Source: Saturnia japonica
Lineage: Eukaryota; Arthropoda; Insecta; Lepidoptera; Saturniidae
Reading direction: 5' to 3'
NCBI GenBank assembly: GCA_033032175.1
Contig: CM065334.1
Location: forward strand, 6,197,705 to 6,261,704
Length of the DNA: 64,000 nt
Shown: in pieces, positions 33,140-42,716 of the stretch
Numbering within the stretch: position 1 is the stretch's first letter
Layout of the letters: each line of letters begins with the position of its first letter
Made by a program: the position numbers and the translations under genes
The notes under the pieces: model-generated
What the model saw: the letters and a program-made list of their open reading frames with translations, nothing else
What the model was told of the DNA's origin: nothing
The model's database searches: none

Positions 33140-33160
33140 TTTGGTCCTTCGAATAGCCGG
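33140..33160 (+). other. Primer-binding-site region
   Basis: TTGGTCCTTCGAATAGCC starts three bases after the LTR, where a tRNA 3' end should pair. I did not identify the tRNA. Confidence 0.5.
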
Positions 33161-33183
33161 ATTGGGTCCAGTGAACAGTGAAA

Positions 33184-33579
33184 ATGCCTACAGTACGGTC
33201 GCCTACGTCGAGTCGCAAGGACGACAGTGAAACCACGACCACAGATTGGTCGTTGAACACGCCGACAGAAACAAGTTCGGCTACCGCCAAGTCCGCCACC
33301 ACCAGAAAAACAGTACCTTCGACTTCGTCGATCCGCACACGCGCTGCAACCGCCGCCGCCGCGTCGCAAGACACAAGAACACCAGCACCCAGGAACATTG
33401 GAGGGAGCGAGGAGGCCCCACCGTGCGTTCCTACAGTGCCCGCAGCAAAGGCGTCCAGGGACATTGGAGGGAGAACAGCCCCACCGTGCGTTCCTGCGGC
33501 ACAGCACGCCAGGTCGATAAAATCAAGGTCAGTGAGATCGTCAAAATCCCGTATGGCAGAACTAGAGGCGAGGAAATAA
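33184..33579 (+). pseudogene. BEL gag N-terminal segment, ends at in-frame TAA
   Basis: ATG at 33184, 131 codons rich in Ser/Thr/Ala/Pro. The stop at 33577-33579 is in the same frame as the long gag-pol ORF that starts directly behind it. A single nonsense codon therefore separates the two; alternatively the element uses stop readthrough. Low-complexity gag N-termini are usual in this family. Confidence 0.7.
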
Positions 33580-36500
33580 TTGGAAATAGCCAAGTCAGCT
33601 GCCGCGCTGGCCGAGATTGAACTGGAAATGGTCCAGTGTCAATCTGAAGAGGAGATCGATGACGAAGACATCGAACGCGAAGTGCAATCCACACACATCG
33701 AGCAGTGGATAAACCAAAGTGCAACCATCATAGAGAAACAGGACTGCGAAAAAACACAGGAGGCCTATGTCAAGGTAAGTGACATTGAGAAAATTGCCGA
33801 TAAAATGGTCACCGCCGTGCAAGCCTCAACACGAGCCGTCGTACCAGCCGCACCGTCGAAGTATGCCGATCTGCCTAGCTTCAATGGAGCATCGGAAGAC
33901 TGGTTACCGTTCCTGAGAACATATCGGGATTCTGTCGCACAATTTAGCGACACACAGAATATGGCTCGTCTGAGGCACTCCATACACGGCACTGCGAAAG
34001 AGAGTGTGCGACAAATGTTATTCACAGCCCATGATCCTGAAGAAGTCATCGCAACATTGGAGAGGAGGTACGGGAATCCGGAACGTCTCGTCCTGGCCGA
34101 ATTAGCCGCCATAGAAAAGTTACCTCACATAGGGGAATCTTGTGACGAGATATGCGCGTTCGCCAGTCGAGTTAGCAACGCCGTCGCCACAATAAGCGCT
34201 CTACGGAAACCGGAGTACCTCTGCTCACCGCAGGTAAGTCGAGACATTGTTCAGAAATTATCACCATCATTGCGGATCAGGTGGTTCGATTATGTCAAGA
34301 CGCACACAGAAGATCCAGTGCTAGTGAACTTGAGAAAATTCCTTGAAAACGAAGCGGACCTGTGGGCGACGTTCGCGCCAGTGGAAGCACCTGCAAAACG
34401 GTTCAACCGGCGTGTGCATACCGCGCGAACCGAAGAGAACAGAGGCCAACAAACAATATCCAGTGGCAAGAAATATTGTGCAAATTGTGAAAGTCGCGAG
34501 CACTGGATAACTGAATGCAAACAGTTTCGGGAATCGACAACCGAAGACAGGTGGGTAATCGTGAAAAATAAAAAATTGTGTTTTATGTGTTTGCGTCAGA
34601 AACATTCGAAGAACACTTGTAAAGGGCCGTCTTGCCGTAAGTGTGGACGGCAACACCACATAATGTTACACGCAATTCGTCAAGCGGCACAAGCGCCGCC
34701 GGAAAAACCCGCGCCGCGACCGCAACCACAAACACAAACACAGGGCGATAATGAAGAGGCCACTATCAAAACTGTGTACGCCGCCGCGGACGGGAAAGAG
34801 GTTTACCTCAAAATGATTCCGGTGGACGTGTTCGGACCGGCCGGCTCCGCTCGTGTGCTCGCGCTACTTGATGAGGGGTCAACCGTGTCACTGCTGGACA
34901 ACGCCGTGGCTCAAGAGATCGGAGCCTCGGGCAAGGAAGACCTGCTCATCCTAGAGACCGTCGGGGGAAAGCTCGTTGAGAGGAAGGACTCTCAAATAGT
35001 CGACATCAAAATTAAAGGAGCTCACCGGCGGGACAAGCGCCTATTGAAAGGAGTCCGGACCGTAACAAACCTGAAGTTGTCGCCGCAACATGTGAGTATA
35101 GAAACCATAAACAAGTGTGCGCATCTGAAAAACCGAAGCGAGCTCGTCTACAGTAAAGAGAGGCCGGCTCTACTCATCGGGCAAGACAACTGGGAGATGA
35201 TTGTATCAAGAAAGATCATCAAGGGGAAGCCGAACCAACCAGTTGCTTCTCTCACCAGTCTGGGATGGGTACTACACGGTTGCTGCGCTACGAGTGACTC
35301 TACACCGGTGAAATTCGTCAACCACGTAAACAACGTGAGTGAAGAGGCCGACATAGAAAAATTAATCAAGAGCCACTTCGAGCTAGAGTCCATCGGGGTG
35401 CAGCAGCGCCGCCCCACCAACGATGCCGATGGGAGAGCCCTTGAAATCCTCCACAACACCACCAAGAGACGACCCGACGGAAGGTTCGAGTCAGGTCTCT
35501 TGTGGAAGAGCGACGAGGAAACCTTGCCGAACAATTACGCAATGGCTCGTCATCGTCTGAACGGCATAGAAAAGAAGCTCGAAAAAGATGCCGCACTAAA
35601 GGGGGAATATACGAAACAAATTCAGAACCTACTCGACAGTGGATATGCCGAGAAGGCACCGACTGAAGCCACACCGGGTAGAACATTCTACTTGCCGCAC
35701 TTTGCCGTGGTGCACCCGCAGAAGAGAAAAACACGCCTCGTATTTGACGCCGCAGCTAAATACGACGGCAAGTGCTTAAACGACGCGTTGCTCCCGGGAC
35801 CCGACCTACTGCAGTCGCTGTTCGGAGTCCTGTTGCGATTCCGGCAGGGGCCGATCGCAGTGGTCGCCGATATTAGAGAAATGTTTCTGCAGATCCGCGT
35901 GCGCGAAGAGGATCGCGACAGCCTGCGATTCTTATGGCAAGGAGATGACCGGTCGTCGAAGCCGACCGAATACCGAATGGCGTCGGTAATCTTCGGGGCC
36001 GCGTCATCATCAGCTACCGCCATCTACGTCAAGAACCGGAATGCAGAAGATTTCAAAGCGACACACCCGGAAGCGGCCCAAGCGATCGTCCGAAATCACT
36101 ACATGGATGACTACCTGCAGAGCTTCACATCAAGCACGCAAGCTATAGAAACCGCGAAGGCGGTCCAGGCGATCCATAGGAAGGCGGGATTCGAACTGCG
36201 GCAATGGGCGAGCAACGACGCGCAACTACTAAGCAACCTGGCAGAAAACGAAACATCCCCACAAGAAATCCACATAGGCGACAACGAGGAAAAAACGCTC
36301 GGACTACGCTGGCTAGTCGGAGAGGAATGTTTAGCGTTCAACAATAACCTCCGAAACACACCGAGTGACGTCATACAGAACCAGAAAGCGCCGACAAAAC
36401 GCGAAGTCACTAGCGCAGTGATGTCCACCTTCGACCCGCTAGGACTGGTCGCGCCTATTCTTATACAGGGAAAACGGCTAATTCAAACCCTGTGGAGAAC

Positions 36501-38127
36501 CGGAACTGACTGGGATGAGAGCATAGGGGAAGAGGCTCATCATCAATGGCGCGATTACATCAACAGTTTGTCCACGCTACGCGATATGAAAATTCCACGC
36601 TGTCTGACGCCGTCCATGGGAGCGGGGCAGCTGCACACCTTTGTGGATGCCAGCGAAACGGCCTATGCAGCGGCATGTTATTGGAGATCGGTCGGAAACG
36701 GGGTATGTGTCACATTGATTGCCGGGAAAGCTAGAGTGGCACCGGTCAAACCCGTGACAATACCCAGATTAGAATTACAGGCTGCACTACTGGGAGCGAG
36801 GCTGGCCAACACAATCACTGAAGAACTGGAACTAAAAACCACGGACAAATTCTACTGGTCAGACTCGAGCACAGTACTGCAGTGGATGAAAGCCGATCCG
36901 CGCCGCTTCAAACCGTTCGTGGCCCACAGGTTGGCAGCCATCGAAGAGATTTCGAAGCCACACGAGTGGAGGTGGGTGCCGACACGCGAAAACCCGGCGG
37001 ACATAGCCACCCGGGGAGTACCAAATGGGTTCAGTAAAGACTCAAAATGGTTCGTCGGTCCAGATTTTCTTCATCGGCCAGAAGCGGATTGGCCGCAGAA
37101 ACGCTTGGGAAAGTGCGACCAAGTATCGGATGAAGAAAGGAAATCTGCGACTGTACTTACCACGCGCACAAGAAACGACGACACGCTACCGAGTCCGGAA
37201 CGATTTTCAAGTTGGATAAAACTACTGCGAACCGTGGCGAGAATATTCCAATTTACAGAACTGTGTAAGAAAGGTCGCGTCGTGAACGTCGCGTGCGATA
37301 GCGAGTGGAAGCCACATAAGAAAAAAGAAACCAAGAAAACCGTCCGAACAAAGAAGACTCAAGAAAATACAACGAAGTTTATACCAATACCCGATCGTTG
37401 TTTACAGCGGGCCGAACTAGCTCTACTACACCACAGTCAACTGGATGCATTCGGGGACGAGATGGAATGTTTACGGAAAAACTTACCCATCAAGACAGGT
37501 AGCAAACTGAAGAAAATAGACGTCCAACTCGATGAACACGGCATCATTCGGTTGCGAGACAGAACACGGAAAATGAACATGAGTAGCGGAAACTTGGCGG
37601 TTCTAGACGGGAAACATAAAATCGCTCGCCTACTCATCGATCGCTATCATCGAAAATTCTGCCACGCCAACCATGCGACCGTCGTGAACGAGCTCCGACA
37701 AACGTACTGGATTCTTGGGCTACGGAATTCTGTGAAAAAAGTGCTATACGAGTGTCAATGGTGCCGCATCAGGAAAGAGAAGCCACAATTGCCGCCAACG
37801 GGAGATCTACCCGCCGAACGGTTGCAACACGGGGCGCATCCGTTTACGTGCACCGCGGTCGATTATTTCGGCCCTATGCACGTTACCATCGGCCGGCGAA
37901 GAGAGAAGCGATGGGGGGCCCTCTTCACCTGTTTAACGACGCGCGCGATACACCTTGAATTAGTGGCATCATTAAGTACCAGCTCCATGATCATGGTGCT
38001 ACGTCGCATGTCTGCCCGGCGAGGGAACCCGCGGGTAATGTATAGTGATAATGGCACAAACTTCATTGGTGCAGATCGCGAGCTGCATGACGAAATGTCG
38101 AAATTGAAAAAATTCCGAGCTGGCTGA
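33580..38127 (+). CDS. BEL gag-pol polyprotein (truncated at integrase)
   Basis: 1515 codons. Gag body, then CCHC-type knuckles at about residues 300-313 (CANCESREHWITEC) and 334-347, with a further Cys/His cluster at 352. Aspartic protease motif LLDEGSTVSLLD at about 430, reverse transcriptase with YMDDY at about 841, RNase H with FVDASE at about 1020, integrase zinc-binding His/Cys from about 1355 to 1395, and the first two catalytic acids in AVDYFGP (1427) and YSDNGTNF (1489). The frame ends 13 codons past NGTNF by a frameshift at an A-run near 38112, before the third catalytic acid. No ATG near the start of this stretch: the frame continues from the upstream gag segment. Confidence 0.9.
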   Translation: MEIAKSAAALAEIELEMVQCQSEEEIDDEDIEREVQSTHIEQWINQSATIIEKQDCEKTQEAYVKVSDIEKIADKMVTAVQASTRAVVPAAPSKYADLPSFNGASEDWLPFLRTYRDSVAQFSDTQNMARLRHSIHGTAKESVRQMLFTAHDPEEVIATLERRYGNPERLVLAELAAIEKLPHIGESCDEICAFASRVSNAVATISALRKPEYLCSPQVSRDIVQKLSPSLRIRWFDYVKTHTEDPVLVNLRKFLENEADLWATFAPVEAPAKRFNRRVHTARTEENRGQQTISSGKKYCANCESREHWITECKQFRESTTEDRWVIVKNKKLCFMCLRQKHSKNTCKGPSCRKCGRQHHIMLHAIRQAAQAPPEKPAPRPQPQTQTQGDNEEATIKTVYAAADGKEVYLKMIPVDVFGPAGSARVLALLDEGSTVSLLDNAVAQEIGASGKEDLLILETVGGKLVERKDSQIVDIKIKGAHRRDKRLLKGVRTVTNLKLSPQHVSIETINKCAHLKNRSELVYSKERPALLIGQDNWEMIVSRKIIKGKPNQPVASLTSLGWVLHGCCATSDSTPVKFVNHVNNVSEEADIEKLIKSHFELESIGVQQRRPTNDADGRALEILHNTTKRRPDGRFESGLLWKSDEETLPNNYAMARHRLNGIEKKLEKDAALKGEYTKQIQNLLDSGYAEKAPTEATPGRTFYLPHFAVVHPQKRKTRLVFDAAAKYDGKCLNDALLPGPDLLQSLFGVLLRFRQGPIAVVADIREMFLQIRVREEDRDSLRFLWQGDDRSSKPTEYRMASVIFGAASSSATAIYVKNRNAEDFKATHPEAAQAIVRNHYMDDYLQSFTSSTQAIETAKAVQAIHRKAGFELRQWASNDAQLLSNLAENETSPQEIHIGDNEEKTLGLRWLVGEECLAFNNNLRNTPSDVIQNQKAPTKREVTSAVMSTFDPLGLVAPILIQGKRLIQTLWRTGTDWDESIGEEAHHQWRDYINSLSTLRDMKIPRCLTPSMGAGQLHTFVDASETAYAAACYWRSVGNGVCVTLIAGKARVAPVKPVTIPRLELQAALLGARLANTITEELELKTTDKFYWSDSSTVLQWMKADPRRFKPFVAHRLAAIEEISKPHEWRWVPTRENPADIATRGVPNGFSKDSKWFVGPDFLHRPEADWPQKRLGKCDQVSDEERKSATVLTTRTRNDDTLPSPERFSSWIKLLRTVARIFQFTELCKKGRVVNVACDSEWKPHKKKETKKTVRTKKTQENTTKFIPIPDRCLQRAELALLHHSQLDAFGDEMECLRKNLPIKTGSKLKKIDVQLDEHGIIRLRDRTRKMNMSSGNLAVLDGKHKIARLLIDRYHRKFCHANHATVVNELRQTYWILGLRNSVKKVLYECQWCRIRKEKPQLPPTGDLPAERLQHGAHPFTCTAVDYFGPMHVTIGRRREKRWGALFTCLTTRAIHLELVASLSTSSMIMVLRRMSARRGNPRVMYSDNGTNFIGADRELHDEMSKLKKFRAG

Positions 38128-38803
38128 AGCGGCAAGTCATGAAGGCATCACCTGGAAGTTCATACCACCCGGCGCGCCACACATGGGAGGCGCCTGGGAA
38201 CGAATGGTGCGAACCGTCAAAACGGCCCTCTCCGCGATCCTGAACGAGAGAAGCCCGCCATAAGAAGTACTGCACACCCTGCTCACGGAAGTGGAGCACA
38301 CCGTCAATTCACGCCCGCTCACTAACCTGAGCGCTAGCCCGGAAGATGAGGAAGCTTTAACACCTAACCACTTCCTTATAGGTCGTTCCTGCGGTTCATC
38401 GGTCGTCGGAAGCTTCGACGAGCACACACTCATCGGCCGGGCCGATTGGAAAACATCGCAACGTCTGGCGGACCACTTCTGGAGGAGGTGGCTGCGTGAG
38501 TATCTACCAACGCTCATGCCACGGAAGATCAGCGGGAGAGAGGCTCCACAACCGCAACGAGGCGATATAGTCATCATCGCCGATGCTTCCCTACCACGCA
38601 ACACCTGGCCGCGAGGCGAAGTCGTCGCCAGCTACCCCGGCCCAGATGGCAGGACACGTGTGGCGGACGTCCGGACCTCGAGAGGAGGTGTGCTGAGGCG
38701 TCCCACGTCGAGACTCATCGTCATCGTGCCTGCAACGTCGCGACATCAATTTGGAGTGCACGACGGAGCGTACACTGGGGGGGAGACTGTTAGCGACGCA
38801 TAA
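38128..38803 (+). pseudogene. BEL integrase C-terminal segment, shifted frame
   Basis: Carries the rest of the integrase core including the GGAWERM motif with the third catalytic acid (about 38190), then a TAA at 38261, then an open run to 38803 containing TPNHFLIGR and WPRGEV, typical of BEL integrase C-termini. The final codons run 16 bases into the 3' LTR. It cannot be translated with the upstream ORF as assembled. Confidence 0.85.
38774..38787 (+). other. Polypurine tract
   Basis: CTGGGGGGGAGAC immediately before the 3' LTR, where plus-strand priming occurs. Confidence 0.7.
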
Positions 38804-39978
38804 GCCTAAGCGTAATGATATAAGAATAACATTTGTAAATATAAGTTGTAAGGATGAATAATTTGCACAAACGATCAATAATTAAATGTTTCTAATGTTT
38901 TGAATATGTTACTATAGCATGTAGGTATGTAAGAACAATATATAAGTCATGAAAATGTGCGTAATCTAATAAAAATAATCACTTAAAGTACTAAAATCAT
39001 ATATTGTCAATAATTCATATTTTGTAGAAGTTATACGTAATGTTTTGTGTTATATAAGTAAAATAGCCTTCTGTATGTGTTTTATAATGTTTGTAAGCTC
39101 AAATAGTGCGTATGTAACGAGTCGCAAGACGTTTTAAGGTTGCAATGTTTAATGCTTTATATCTCCCGTGTTTATTAACCTATAATGTTAAAGTTAGTGT
39201 TTTTGAATAGGTATTTGTGTCTACATTGATGTGAAATAGTTTTTATTGTAATTGAATAACTGTAATTAGAGATATTAACAATTTATTGTATTCTGTATAC
39301 AAGTAATAATAATAATAGACAGAGACAGCAATATTGCAACCACTGCGCATTACCGCGGTTAACGGACCACACCCAAGTTTGGTAATGAGCAGTACGGATA
39401 GAGACGCCATCGTCCGTCTCGCTCTCCGGCAAACCATATAAAAGGCGTTCTGCCGGGGCAAACGAGCGCACACGGGTACCACAAATTGAAGAATCAATAC
39501 TCAAGACTCAAGACTCAAGAAACTGGAAGTAACCGTACCCAGAAGATATAGTATTAACAAAGTGTATTGTCTTGAAGAATACAGCAAATTTTATTGTGGT
39601 GCCTGTGTGTCATTTCTTCGCATCTTCACTAAGTTCAACCCGCCAGCGACCCAGTCCATTCCGCTCCGTGCTACGTCATCGCTGCGCCTACCAGCAGGCA
39701 CCTCACTGCGTGTGTGTACCTTGATGTTTCGCCCTCTTCACGCCTAGTAGTTTCGGGTGTGAACAGGGTTGGTCGCACGTAGTGAGAGGGGCTCGCACGC
39801 ACTGGTTTCCAGACAGCTGGTTACCGTAGCGTGTTATCCGCCGTCGGTTATATACAGAGTACGAGGGAATCGTTTCCGTCGCGTTCGCGCCCTCGGTGCG
39901 CGGTCCCGCTCTGTATAGATTGACGTAGCACATTGTATAATAGGCGGCCGGCTCCGCTTCGGGTCCGCGCTCATTTTA
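38788..39978 (+). repeat. BEL 3' LTR
   Basis: Same 1191-bp length as the 5' LTR, with about four substitutions. Confidence 0.92.
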
Positions 39979-39983
39979 CTAGT

Positions 39984-40790
39984 ATTATACAGAATGTCCC
40001 GTAAGGAATGGACCAACGCTAAGATTGTGATAGAGGGTGACATGATCTAATAGAAACACTAAAATTTATTGTCCTAAGCTTAGTAGTTTTGAAGTTATGA
40101 TTTTTTATATGTTATGTTGAAATTCTCCTTCTATGAACACAAAATTTAAATTTTTAATAAAAGAAAAAAAATATATTGGTTTTTTTTAAGGGATTTATGA
40201 AAACATGTATCTTTATAATCAAAATGTTATTTTTGCGTTAATTAAATTAATTGACAAAATATGCAATGTGATATTGTAATGAAGCTGGTGTAAAAAAATT
40301 GTATGATAGCCTTATGCAACTTTTGTTTAAAAACATCTACAGTTCATATCGAATCCAACAAGTTATCATTCTATGGTATAAAGTAATTAAAACTTTTTTT
40401 TTATTTATCATTCAATATTACGGACTATTTTTTCGACAGCAATTAAAATAAAACAAATGAAACATATTGATGAAAAAGTATTTATTGCGGATCATTTTAT
40501 TACCAAAAATGCTCAAAATGCCTTTCTTTTAACTCTTACGTACAACCAACATTTTCTAAAAAAAAATCTCTTTAGATTTCTTAGAGCCTGCGTATAATTT
40601 TTTACAGTTTCAGTCACAAGGTTCACTTTTTGTCTTAACACACTCTCATTTGTATTATTACTCTCATAGACTGCTCCTTTAAAGTAACCCCATAGGAAAT
40701 AATCCAAAGGGTTTAAGTAAGACGTGCGTGGTGGCCAAGCTATAGCACCTCCGCGTCATTTACATTTGGATTTACATTTGAAATTCTCAA
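39984..40790 (-). mobile_element. Mariner-like transposon remnant
   Basis: The left end, AGAATGTCCCGTAAGGAATGG, resembles termini of this Tc1/mariner subgroup. A C-terminal transposase fragment follows on the minus strand. The BEL element inserted within about 10 bp of this end. Confidence 0.6.
40513..40770 (-). pseudogene. Mariner-like transposase C-terminal fragment
   Basis: Minus-strand AWPPRTSYLNPLDYFLWGYF followed by GAVYESN. This is the end of the DDE domain in Tc1/mariner transposases. The usual SPDL motif reads TSYL, so the catalytic acid there is lost. The N-terminal two thirds are absent. Confidence 0.75.
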
Positions 40791-42611
40791 AAATATGTGG
40801 ATACGATAATATGTATGCAATCGCAGCTAGTTACAAGGAACTGAAAGAACCGCTAATATAATATGTAATATCAATAGATACCTAATACAAAAATTGCAAA
40901 CTAATCTATGAATCTAACTTATATCAGTGTATTACTGATATTCGTAAAAAACGGTGCCTAATATAGTGACTCTGTTCTCATTGCTTGCTTACTGTGTTAC
41001 CAACCCATGCAGTTTTCATACGAAGCCCAACGTGTATAATGATGTCTTTACTGTACATGCCTAGGTGCGCATACGATAAACCAGCGGCCAGCGGTCGTTT
41101 CTATACAATATTTCAAATCATGTAGTTATCTCGCTGACTCGCAAGACTCGCGCCCCTATAACACATAAAGAGAGAGGTAATTTGTGGTGACTCATCGCGC
41201 GGATTGTGAATCGCGGGCCTATTATTTGACTAATATTTGGTAACCTATTTTTCTGTATTCGTTTATCATAATATATTAGTTCGTGGCGCGAATTATAATC
41301 CCTGTACCTATTACGAATATGTTCGTTACACATCACTTACACCTCTACTTCATGTTCATATTAAATCTGGGTCGTTTCTGATTTTTGTAAAACGAAACGA
41401 AACGCTTTTTTACACTTAAGGAATCGTTCTTAGAAACAGTTATAAAAATATCGCTTTTTTTTCTTAAGTTCGAGAATAAACTGTACTGAAAAAACGAACA
41501 TTTGGCGTTTAACAAAAAAACCAGTTTTTATTCGTTCCTTTATTTTCGTTCTTTCTTTTACAACCAAATTTGTATTGTACGGTTTTAGTTATAAGATTTA
41601 TTGTAGCTTATTCGTTACTTCAAATTTAAAGTAGTTTCTTGTAATGGATTACTATTCATTCAATTATAGTCCTTATAACAATGATTATAGATCGGTTCTA
41701 TCAAAAATAGTTTCGTTCTTTTTTCATAAAACAACTGGTTATTAAAAGCGTTTCTAAACGAAACGCCCCAGTACTAGTTCATACTTCATAGCACTTTTTG
41801 GTATACTGGTTACCAGAGATAAACTGGTTACTGGTATAGTTTTGTTTTTCCTTTATTCAGTTTAGGGAAGATACGCAAGAGGCAAAGGGTATTTATACCG
41901 TGCAGCCAAATAAGATGTTTTTATAAATACTACTGTAAGTACACAAGCTACATTGAACACTTAACAACCTGTACAATAATATTACAGACTTGTAAATCTT
42001 GTACATAAAGCACATCAGATCACAAAAAAAATGATTAGAGGGCCTACCTTTATATATTAAATGTTTGTAACATCAGTACTCAGAATACAGGTTTTTTCTG
42101 TATTATGAGCATCAGTAGTGTTCAAACAGGTTAGACATGTTAAGTTTATAAAGAAATAGATTTCACTTGATATCTTTCTCTTTTGTTTTACAAAGTTAGA
42201 GCATCAATTGGCAATTGTAGTCCATACTGGCATACTCTCTTAGGGTTATGAGGACTGCAAACAGTACACAACACACCTCAGCTTCACACGGGTAGCAGAG
42301 TAATTTTATAACTCTATTGGTTTCTGCAATGCACGCCAGTAAAGCTCGCAGTCTGCATGATTTTTTCTGATACGACATCTTCAGCAATAAATCATATTTC
42401 AAGCAATTTAAATCATAATGAATTATACACCTAAAAACTTCCTCATGAATCATTTTGTCCTTTGATGAAAACTGTATGGAGATCTGTTTGGTAGTTTTTG
42501 AGTTTATCACATTCAGACACACAGAGGAGGGCTTTGTTTTATAATACCTATAGTAAGATGTGAATGTAATTATATATATATATATATATATATATTTTAG
42601 GAATTAGCAAG
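40791..42611. other. Intergenic region upstream of the zinc-finger gene
   Basis: AT-rich. 42200-42520 resembles common Helitron-internal repeat (related to 52140-52200). A TA run is at 42570-42595. Nothing else recognised. Confidence 0.5.
42570..42595. repeat. TA dinucleotide repeat
   Basis: About 13 TA units, ending 16 bases before the start codon of the zinc-finger gene. Confidence 0.9.
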
Positions 42612-42716
42612 ATGTGGGATGTAAAAGCATGCCTAGCATGTCTTTCAACTGAAAGCAAGCTGGAAAGGATCACAGATATATTCCAAAGGTTTTATATGGC
42701 TTTAACAGGCATTAAG
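42612..42716 (+). CDS. Zinc-finger gene exon 1 (start codon, ZAD first half)
   Basis: ATG in context CAAGATGT; MWDVKACLACLSTESKLE supplies the first ZAD cysteine pair. Donor ATTAAG|GTTGGT, phase 0. Confidence 0.88.

Larger units (their letters stand above)
31947..39978 (+). mobile_element. BEL/Pao LTR retrotransposon, full-length but with broken frame
   Basis: About 8.03 kb. Two 1191-bp LTRs, a 5-bp target duplication CTAGT (31942-31946 and 39979-39983), a primer-binding region after the 5' LTR, a polypurine tract before the 3' LTR, and gag-protease-RT-RNase H-integrase order as in BEL/Pao. The LTRs differ at about four positions (near 32079, 32375, 32842 and 33062), so the insertion is young. 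The coding frame is nevertheless interrupted by a TAA at 33577, a frameshift near 38112 and a TAA at 38261. Confidence 0.93.

Noticed and set aside
33130..33593. Long minus-strand ORFs opposite the BEL gag start
   Set aside because: Antisense shadows of a GC-rich coding region; same for the other reverse ORFs across 33.6-38.9 kb.
42196..42522. 108-codon minus-strand ORF upstream of the zinc-finger gene
   Set aside because: The DNA resembles common Helitron-internal repeat, with a related stretch at 52140-52200. No domain.
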